Shown one piece after another: positions 16,819 through 22,922 of a stretch of 64,000 nucleotides of DNA. Position numbers and translations under genes: made by a program. Every line of letters begins with the position of its first letter. Within the stretch, counting starts at the first letter, position 1. The DNA is from Congzhengia sp045635085. GTDB taxonomy: Bacteria; Bacillota; Clostridia; UBA1381; UBA9506. The notes under the pieces were generated by a model. It was not told where the DNA came from. It saw only the letters and a program-made list of their open reading frames with translations, and searched no databases. Location of the stretch: assembly GCA_045635085.1 (NCBI GenBank), contig JAZRBM010000008.1:62001-126000 (forward strand). The letters run 5' to 3'.

Positions 16819-17343
16819 ATGAGGTGGTTTATAGCATCAGACATACACGGAAGCTTTTACTATGCACAAAAAATGGTAGAGGCATTTAAAAAAGAAAATG
16901 CAGATAAAATGCTCCTCCTCGGTGACATTTTGTATCACGGACCGAGAAATGATTTGCCGCGCGAGTATGAGCCTAAAAAGGTCATCACGCTTTTAAACGG
17001 GTTAAAGGATAAAATCGTGTGCGTCCGCGGAAATTGTGACGCCGAGGTTGACCAGATGGTCTTGGATTTTCCTATAATGGCAGACTATATTGTTGTAAAT
17101 GACAACGGTATAAATATGTTTGTAACTCACGGACACAAATTTGGCGAAGATAATCTTCCAAATGGAGATTTTGACGTACTGCTTTGCGGTCATACCCACG
17201 TGCCAAAAAGAACCAAACACGAAAATTTTACATACATAAACCCAGGCTCTGTGTCTATTCCTAAAGAAAACAGTCATCACGGATATTTGCTTTTTGATGA
17301 TGGGGTTTTTACTTTTAAAAATTTTGACGAAGAAATCTTATAA
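16819..17343 (+). CDS. yfcE: YfcE/MJ0936-family metallophosphodiesterase
   Basis: A 174-residue calcineurin-like phosphodiesterase with the full metal site: DIHG near the N-terminus, GDILYHG, GNCD, HGH and GHTHVP. The E. coli relative hydrolyses phosphodiester model substrates; its natural substrate is unknown. It begins 14 bases after the protease stop with a good GGAG site, so it may be co-transcribed. The next gene follows within 25 bases. Confidence 0.92.
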   Translation: MRWFIASDIHGSFYYAQKMVEAFKKENADKMLLLGDILYHGPRNDLPREYEPKKVITLLNGLKDKIVCVRGNCDAEVDQMVLDFPIMADYIVVNDNGINMFVTHGHKFGEDNLPNGDFDVLLCGHTHVPKRTKHENFTYINPGSVSIPKENSHHGYLLFDDGVFTFKNFDEEIL

Positions 17344-17365
17344 ATTTAAAGAGGGAGAATATACA

Positions 17366-17848
17366 ATGGAAAAAACAAGAAGATTAGTTTTTACGTCGCT
17401 TTTTGCGGCGCTTTGCTGCGTGCTTACTATGATAGTAAAAATTCCTTCGCCTATCGGAGGATATATCAATTTAGGTGACGCTGCCGTCTTGGCATCAGGA
17501 TATTTTTTGGGCGGTGTGTACGGATTTTTGGCATCGGGGTTAGGAGCTCTTCTTGCTGATGTTTTTTCAGGATACATAATCTATGCACCTGCAACCTTTA
17601 TTATTAAGGGCGTTATGGCACTCGTGATTTCTTATTTTGGGAAAAAAGGCAAAAAAAGCTATATGCTTTTTGGCGCTCTTTTGTCAGAGCTTGTTATGAT
17701 TGCAGGATACTATATATTCGAAGGATTTTTATATGGTTTTGCAGAAAGTCTTGTGAACATGCCTGCAAACATAATACAGGGGCTCTTTGGTACATTTATC
17801 GGTTTGATACTGATAGATTTGTTTAAAAGAAGTAAAATAAACTTTTAA
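17366..17848 (+). CDS. ECF transporter S component (vitamin uptake), substrate unknown
   Basis: A 160-residue membrane protein with about five or six helices and the motif GYINLGDAAVLASGYFLGG, typical of the ECF S-component family that includes HmpT. S components bind a vitamin or precursor and pair with a shared EcfAAT energy module, which is not in the window. The start ATG at 17366 follows GAGGGAG; a longer frame overlapping yfcE has no ribosome binding site. No THF, TPP or FMN riboswitch precedes it, so the substrate stays open. Confidence 0.85.
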   Translation: MEKTRRLVFTSLFAALCCVLTMIVKIPSPIGGYINLGDAAVLASGYFLGGVYGFLASGLGALLADVFSGYIIYAPATFIIKGVMALVISYFGKKGKKSYMLFGALLSELVMIAGYYIFEGFLYGFAESLVNMPANIIQGLFGTFIGLILIDLFKRSKINF

Positions 17849-17934
17849 ACATAAAAACTCATAATTTGACATATCACTCTTTTTCTGCTAGAATGTTATC
17901 GATAGCGTTTGCGAAAAGGAGTGATTTTTTTATT

Positions 17935-19680
17935 ATGAAATGCAGGTTTTGCGGCAAAAGAATAAAAAAAGACAGTACTGTATGTTCAAAGTGCGGCGCC
18001 GATGTGACAGAAGGCTTGAACCAGGACGAGCTGATAGACACACTGCCTGAGCTGCATGATGAATTTGATAATATTTCAAAAATTCAGGCAAAAGAAAAAA
18101 GAAAAAAAGAGAAAAAAGAAAAAAATGCCCGCCACAGAACAAGAAGAATTGTTATATCAGTTTTAGTTGTTTTGGTAATTTTAGCAGGAGTTTTAGGCGG
18201 AATGCTCTATGTAAAGCATAAAGAGCAGGAAGAAGAAAAGCTAAAAGAAGCGCAAATTGTTGAGTCTTCGGCAGTAGATTCTACAGTAGTAAAGACATTT
18301 ATGGCAAGTGGCTTTACCGACAAAATAGTCACAGATTCTGCCCTTGCAAAAGAGGTTATTTTAGAGCAAAAAAACACATTTACAGATGCTTCAGCAGAAT
18401 TTGACTTTAAGCTGGAAAAAGAGATAAAAATAGGCACATCAACACTCTATCGTTTTAATCAGCAATTTAGGGGCATTCCTGTTTACGGTGGAGAAATGGT
18501 ACTCCTTGCAGATAAAAACGGAAAAGTAACCGCTCTAAATGGCACTTACATTCCGACTGAAAATCTTTCGGTGTCATACCTGCTTGACAAAGGGAGCGCA
18601 TCTGCAGCCATTACTGAATATGTAAATTCGTTAGATGACTTTGCAATTGTTGCAGGAATCAATATTACAGAAATACAAAAAGCAGTCTGCAACAACGAAA
18701 ACAAAGCGTATATTGCATATAAGGCAAACGTTTCAGGATACAATAACGATTCTGAATATATAGCATACGATGTATTTGTTGACGCAAAGAACGGAGAAGG
18801 GATTTGCGTTTCGGTGACATCTAGTTATGAGAATGAGTCAGCTGTAACAAAAGAAGATGTTCGCACAAGCTATATATTTGATATGGCATCAGCAAATGAC
18901 AAATTTAACTGGAATGATGATAGTATAGAGATTGCAAGAGAGTATATAGACATAAAGGATGTACAATCAGGCAATGTATCTGCGTACGTATCAGGTGTAA
19001 AAAATGCAGTAGATTCAGCATACAACTATTTTAATAATGCCTTTTCTTATAAAGGCCTTTCGGGGGATGGCAAGAACTTTTTGGTGTATATAAACTCTAA
19101 TGAATATGTAGAAGAGGATTTGCCGACAGAAAAGGCAATGTATACAGACGCAAAGCTTATGTTTTTCCGTGAGGACCTCACACAAGGAGATATTGACTAT
19201 AACACGGTTGTGCACGAATATGCTCACGGTGTAATGCATAATATTGCAGGTTTTCGCGGAACAATGGACTTTTCTGAAAATTCTATTATCGCAGAGGGTC
19301 TGGCAGATATTTTTGCAGAGCTTGCAGAGGCAACCATTAATGGCACCTCTCCTGACTGGGTGCACGGCGAAAGAATTTTATCTGAGGCTCCTTATGTTGT
19401 TGTAGAAAAAGAGCTTTTAGTGGGCAATGTACAGGAGTGCTATGAATACAGCAAAATCGTTTCGCATCTTGCTTATAAAATTTTCCAGAGCGTTCCCGAT
19501 ATATCAGTTCAGAATGAACTTTGGTTTAAAACAATGTGTCTTATGACAAAGAGTACAGATTTTAGCGAATTTGAAAGTATCATAAATGCAGTGGTATCAA
19601 ATATGTACGAAGAGTATAAAATAAGCGATGCGCAGTATGCCGAAGTAGTAGAAATTATTAAAAATTTTATTATAGCGTAA
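17935..19680 (+). CDS. Zinc-ribbon, membrane-anchored M4 (thermolysin-family) metalloprotease
   Basis: The 581-residue protein opens with a cytoplasmic zinc ribbon (Cys3, Cys6, Cys17, Cys20), then a very basic stretch and one membrane helix (about 71-93) with no signal-peptidase site. The outer part has an FTP/PepSY-like propeptide region (about 140-310) and a thermolysin-type domain. That domain has HEYAH (zinc ligands His427 and His431, catalytic Glu428) and AEGLAD, whose Glu454 is the third zinc ligand in place of the usual NEAISD. Secreted M4 enzymes normally have a cleavable signal, so an anchored one with a cytoplasmic zinc ribbon is unusual. The start follows AAAAGGAG. Confidence 0.85.
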   Translation: MKCRFCGKRIKKDSTVCSKCGADVTEGLNQDELIDTLPELHDEFDNISKIQAKEKRKKEKKEKNARHRTRRIVISVLVVLVILAGVLGGMLYVKHKEQEEEKLKEAQIVESSAVDSTVVKTFMASGFTDKIVTDSALAKEVILEQKNTFTDASAEFDFKLEKEIKIGTSTLYRFNQQFRGIPVYGGEMVLLADKNGKVTALNGTYIPTENLSVSYLLDKGSASAAITEYVNSLDDFAIVAGINITEIQKAVCNNENKAYIAYKANVSGYNNDSEYIAYDVFVDAKNGEGICVSVTSSYENESAVTKEDVRTSYIFDMASANDKFNWNDDSIEIAREYIDIKDVQSGNVSAYVSGVKNAVDSAYNYFNNAFSYKGLSGDGKNFLVYINSNEYVEEDLPTEKAMYTDAKLMFFREDLTQGDIDYNTVVHEYAHGVMHNIAGFRGTMDFSENSIIAEGLADIFAELAEATINGTSPDWVHGERILSEAPYVVVEKELLVGNVQECYEYSKIVSHLAYKIFQSVPDISVQNELWFKTMCLMTKSTDFSEFESIINAVVSNMYEEYKISDAQYAEVVEIIKNFIIA

Positions 19681-19735
19681 AATTAAATGTTAAAAAAGGG
19701 AAAAGCCTATGAGGTCTACTCATAAGGACAGCCTA

Positions 19736-19765
19736 AAAGGCTCTCGCAATTTAGCGAGAGCCTTT
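19736..19765. terminator. Bidirectional terminator between M4 protease and REP transposase
   Basis: A 12-bp perfect stem (19736-19747 with 19754-19765) flanked by AAA and TTT. It overlaps the stop codon of the converging transposase gene and can end both transcripts. Confidence 0.8.
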
Positions 19766-20270
19766 AATCATTATAGAAACAATCTTTTTCCCATCTTAAA
19801 ACATTTGTATTAATGTATTCCCATATTTTTTGATAATCCTTTTTACCACGGATTATGTGGTCATTGTAGGAAGATTGCCATATATTTTTACCATATTCTC
19901 TATTACAATATCTCTTTAATAATGATATAAATTTTGATGTTTCGTTATTGTAGGGTGCGGCGGTTTCCGACGCACCGTCTTTGTAATCCGTAATATTTAA
20001 AATTAAATGAAAATGATTAGGCATTATGGCATATTTATCTATTTTCATATGAGAATATTTATTGTTCATCAGATTAATATATTTATCAAGAATTATTCCA
20101 TATTCAGATAATATCATTTGTGGTGTGTCGAAATCGCCACACTCTACAATTTTTCCTAATAGTTGTTTTCTATCTTTTACACAGATTGTTAGAAAATACA
20201 TTCCCGGTGTTGAATAATCATAGCCTTTTAATCTTGTTGGTTTTCGTTTTAAAAAATTATTTTTCATCAT
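19764..20270 (-). CDS. REP-associated tyrosine transposase (RAYT, Y1 HUH family)
   Basis: A single-strand HUH endonuclease of 168 residues of the TnpA-REP family, which are domesticated relatives of IS200/IS605 transposases. The metal-binding motif is HFH (His86, His88, in MPNHFHLIL), and the catalytic Tyr is most likely Tyr135 in QSSYNDHIIR. Residues 98-107 (DGASETAAPY) are encoded by a REP hairpin inserted in frame at 19950-19979. No terminal inverted repeats or target duplications of an IS are seen. The start overlaps the end of the upstream ribbon-helix-helix gene by 14 bases. Confidence 0.9.
   Translation of the reverse strand: MMKNNFLKRKPTRLKGYDYSTPGMYFLTICVKDRKQLLGKIVECGDFDTPQMILSEYGIILDKYINLMNNKYSHMKIDKYAIMPNHFHLILNITDYKDGASETAAPYNNETSKFISLLKRYCNREYGKNIWQSSYNDHIIRGKKDYQKIWEYINTNVLRWEKDCFYND
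19951..19979 (-). repeat. REP palindrome inside the transposase gene
   Basis: On the minus strand GGTGCG pairs with CGCACC around tCGG-AAA-CCGc, an imperfect hairpin with one internal mismatch, followed by CCTAC. The core and the tail are the same as in the REP at 21519-21545, and the outer-stem difference is compensated on both arms. It is read in frame as part of the protein. Confidence 0.75.
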
Positions 20271-20430
20271 CTATATTTTCTAATGCAACTCGAACTGCTT
20301 CAACAACAAAAGCAGTAAACGTACAATTTTTGCCTTCTATTGCCTTTTCTACGGCATCAATTATATTATTCGGGAATCTAATACATTTATTAGTTGTTGG
20401 TGGAATAGATGGTATTTTGAATTTTTTCAC
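20257..20430 (-). CDS. Small ribbon-helix-helix (Arc/MetJ-type) protein
   Basis: A 57-residue protein with a likely beta strand (TTNKCIRFP) and two helices, the pattern of ribbon-helix-helix DNA-binding proteins and of some antitoxins. I choose the GTG at 20428-20430, about 6 bases after AGAGGTGA; an in-frame ATG seven codons upstream lacks a site. The last 14 bases overlap the transposase start, so translation is coupled. An operon regulator or specificity partner for the transposase is a reasonable inference. No toxin gene is present. Confidence 0.7.
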   Translation of the reverse strand: MKKFKIPSIPPTTNKCIRFPNNIIDAVEKAIEGKNCTFTAFVVEAVRVALENIDDEK

Positions 20431-20492
20431 ATAATCACCTCTGCAATACAATTATATATAAGTATATTTTTATTGTATGCATAACGAATGTA

Positions 20493-20521
20493 TTGCAATT
20501 TATAAAATTATATGTTATAAT
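20493..20521 (+). promoter_or_regulatory. Sigma-A-type promoter of the copper-amine-oxidase-N-like gene
   Basis: TTGCAA (20493-20498), a 17-base spacer and a perfect TATAAT (20516-20521), 45 bases before the ATG. Confidence 0.65.
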
Positions 20522-20565
20522 GCTTTTGACAATTAAGTTAAAATGAATTTGTGGAGGAAACTTAA

Positions 20566-21441
20566 ATGACTAAGAGATTACAAGGGTTAATTGCAGGTGT
20601 GTTGATTGGGACAACGCTAACAAATGGGGTAGTATATGCTAAACAAATTGGCAAAACAGCGGAGCTGTTCTACAACAATATAAAAATCACTTTAAATGGA
20701 CAAAAAATACAACCTAAAGATGTCAACGGCAATGATGTTGAACCTTTTATCATTAAAGGAACAACATATCTACCTGTTCGTGCTGTTGCAAGCGCATTAG
20801 GCATCAATGTTTATTGGGATGGTAGTACAAATACCGTTGCCTTGTCAAATCAAAAAACAGAGAATGTTGCTACGGGTTTTGAGACTTCCGTTGTTGCTAA
20901 TGAGATTAGCGTAATAAAAGAATATTACTGGGAAACAAATTATAGTAATTATATTGCTGTTGTTTTGAAAAACAATTCTGCTTATACTGTTTCACCAAGG
21001 ATACAAATGTCATTTAAAGACAAAAATGGTAAAATTGTAGGAGCAGAAAACCGGTCTGAATATGCATTTGGTCCAGGCAGTGAAATGGCTTTTGTTTTTA
21101 GCAATGAAGAAGCGTTTGAGAGTTATGAATATATTGTTTCTGTCGGAGAAGAGAAATATTACGAAGAATGCGTTTCAAAATTAGAATGCGCTCATTCTAT
21201 AACCAAAGAAAAAGCTATTATGCAAGTAAAAAACAATGGCAATAAGGCGGCAAGATTTGTTCAGTATGTTGTTTTTTTCAAAAACAACGGAAAAGTAGTA
21301 GATTATGATTGGGGTTATTGTACAGATGATGATTCTGAAATCAAACCGGGAATGACAGAAATCGAAGAATGTTCTGTCGCTTATAATAAAAAATTTGATT
21401 CTGTTGAGATATATCTGACAGGGAGAGCAAATAGAAAATAA
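20566..21441 (+). CDS. Secreted protein with copper amine oxidase N-terminal-like domain
   Basis: The 291-residue protein has a signal peptide (about 1-25, ending VVYA) and one copper-amine-oxidase N domain (about 33-97: FYNNIKITLNGQ, then TTYLPVRAVASALG). In Firmicutes this domain is a surface or stalk module, not an oxidase. The remaining 190 residues are beta-rich with two similar halves, resembling FxLYD-type immunoglobulin-like folds, and end in a basic tail. Function is unknown. It stands alone between the RAYT operon and a REP. Confidence 0.8.
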   Translation: MTKRLQGLIAGVLIGTTLTNGVVYAKQIGKTAELFYNNIKITLNGQKIQPKDVNGNDVEPFIIKGTTYLPVRAVASALGINVYWDGSTNTVALSNQKTENVATGFETSVVANEISVIKEYYWETNYSNYIAVVLKNNSAYTVSPRIQMSFKDKNGKIVGAENRSEYAFGPGSEMAFVFSNEEAFESYEYIVSVGEEKYYEECVSKLECAHSITKEKAIMQVKNNGNKAARFVQYVVFFKNNGKVVDYDWGYCTDDDSEIKPGMTEIEECSVAYNKKFDSVEIYLTGRANRK

Positions 21442-21518
21442 ATCCGCCTGCTGCTTTAATAAGCAGGGAAAAGGTATCGCACTTTCCATAATATTTAGGA
21501 TAGTCATAAGACCTTTGC

Positions 21519-21545
21519 GGTTCGTCGGAAACCGCCGAACCCTAC
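21519..21545 (+). repeat. REP palindrome (intergenic copy)
   Basis: GGTTCG pairs with CGAACC around tCGG-AAA-CCGc, followed by CCTAC. It has the same core, internal mismatch and tail as the copy within the transposase gene, in inverse orientation relative to the window. It lies 78 bases after the amine-oxidase-like gene. Confidence 0.75.
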
Positions 21546-21549
21546 GATA

Positions 21550-21583
21550 AAAGGCAGAAACGATTGATTTCGTTTCTGCCTTT
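21550..21583. terminator. Terminator, probably bidirectional
   Basis: A perfect 14-bp stem (21550-21563 with 21570-21583) with A-rich left and T-rich right flanks, just after the REP. It can serve the plus-strand gene ending at 21441 and the minus-strand gene ending at 21644. Confidence 0.8.
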
Positions 21584-21643
21584 AAAATTATTATCTTTAA
21601 GAACAGTCCTGATAAGGCTTTTCGCTTTTTTGCATTTCTATTT

Positions 21644-22837
21644 TTATTCTGCTGTATAGTTGTCAAAATATCCCTGGATAAACACGATAGGTGTTCCTTT
21701 GTCGCCCGAGCCTGAGGTAAGGTCACAAAGTGAACCAATAAGGTCAGTCAGGCGTCTTGGGGTTGTACCTTCTGATGCCATTTTTCCTACCAGGTCATCG
21801 TCTTTTAGAGCGATTTTTTGCTTGATTGCCTCTTTTAATTCATCGCCCGAAAGCTCTGAAAATTCGTTGTCTGCCAAATACTTAAGCTTAAGCTCGTTAG
21901 GTGTTCCCTCCAAGCCCTTTGTATATGCAGGAGAAACAACAGGGTCAGCAAGCTCCCAGATTTTTCCGATTGGGTCTTTAAACGCACCATCGCCATAAAT
22001 CATAACTTCAATTTTCTTGCCTGTTTCGTTAAAGAGCTTTTCCTGTATTGCATCAACGACTGGCTGACAGTCGCGGGGGAACAACTTTATCTGGTCCTCT
22101 GTTGCCTTGTTAGAGCCTAAAAGTCCGTAATTTTCGTTATATCCGCTGCCGTTTACCGGCGCATTCATAATTTCATCCAAGCCCAAAACGATATTTGCGC
22201 CTGCTGATTTTAAGATTCTTTTTGTACGTGCTCTTGTGTGTATGTCACAACACAAAACATCCTTTGTGTAGTTTAAGATAGCCTTAGGGTTATTGGCAAA
22301 AATGACCTCAGCTTCTGCGCCGCATTCTTCGATTAAGTTTTTATAATAGTCGACGTAGTCAACACCTGTGAAGGTGTGCTTTTCGTACCCAAAAAGCTCG
22401 CGGTATTTTGAAAGTGTCAAAACATCTTTGTATGGGTCAACGCCTTTTTCGTCTAAAGCATCCAGGCTTATTAAGTGGTTGCCTACCTCGTCGGATGGGT
22501 ATGAGAGCATCAGAACAACCTTTTTAACACCTTTGGCAATACCACGCAAGCAAATAGCAAAACGGTTACGTGAAAGTATGGGGAAAATAACACCTACAGA
22601 ATCCTCTGAGAATTTTGTTTTAATGTCCTGCGCTATATCATCAACAGATGCGTAATTGCCCTGTGCACGTGCAACGATTGCTTCTGTCATAGCAACGATA
22701 TCACGGTCGTGAAATTCGATAGATTCGTCCTTTGCAGCTTCTAAAACAGAAGAAACTACAACATCGACAATATCATCTCCACTCTTAATGATAGGGGCTC
22801 TTACACCTCTTGATACTGTACCAATCATTCTGCTCAT
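21644..22837 (-). CDS. Coenzyme F420-0:L-glutamate ligase (CofE)-like protein
   Basis: The 397-residue protein belongs to the CofE/FbiB-N ligase family, in the long form common in Clostridia. It has the N-terminal TVSRGVRAPII, FHDRDIVAMTEAIVARAQG, and a C-terminal GTTPRRLTDLIGSLCDLTSGSGDKG region. In methanogens and actinobacteria CofE adds glutamate to F420 by a GTP-dependent reaction. No other F420 genes are near and most Clostridia do not make F420, so the real substrate is probably another carboxylate. The start is the ATG at 22837, 9 bases after AGGAG; an upstream TTG touches the ribosome binding site. Confidence 0.85.
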   Translation of the reverse strand: MSRMIGTVSRGVRAPIIKSGDDIVDVVVSSVLEAAKDESIEFHDRDIVAMTEAIVARAQGNYASVDDIAQDIKTKFSEDSVGVIFPILSRNRFAICLRGIAKGVKKVVLMLSYPSDEVGNHLISLDALDEKGVDPYKDVLTLSKYRELFGYEKHTFTGVDYVDYYKNLIEECGAEAEVIFANNPKAILNYTKDVLCCDIHTRARTKRILKSAGANIVLGLDEIMNAPVNGSGYNENYGLLGSNKATEDQIKLFPRDCQPVVDAIQEKLFNETGKKIEVMIYGDGAFKDPIGKIWELADPVVSPAYTKGLEGTPNELKLKYLADNEFSELSGDELKEAIKQKIALKDDDLVGKMASEGTTPRRLTDLIGSLCDLTSGSGDKGTPIVFIQGYFDNYTAE

Positions 22838-22922
22838 TATGAACAACTCCTTTGGGTTAAAATCATTTGACGACTTATTTTATCATAAACGGGCAAAAAA
22901 TTCAATGTTTTTTATATATTTT

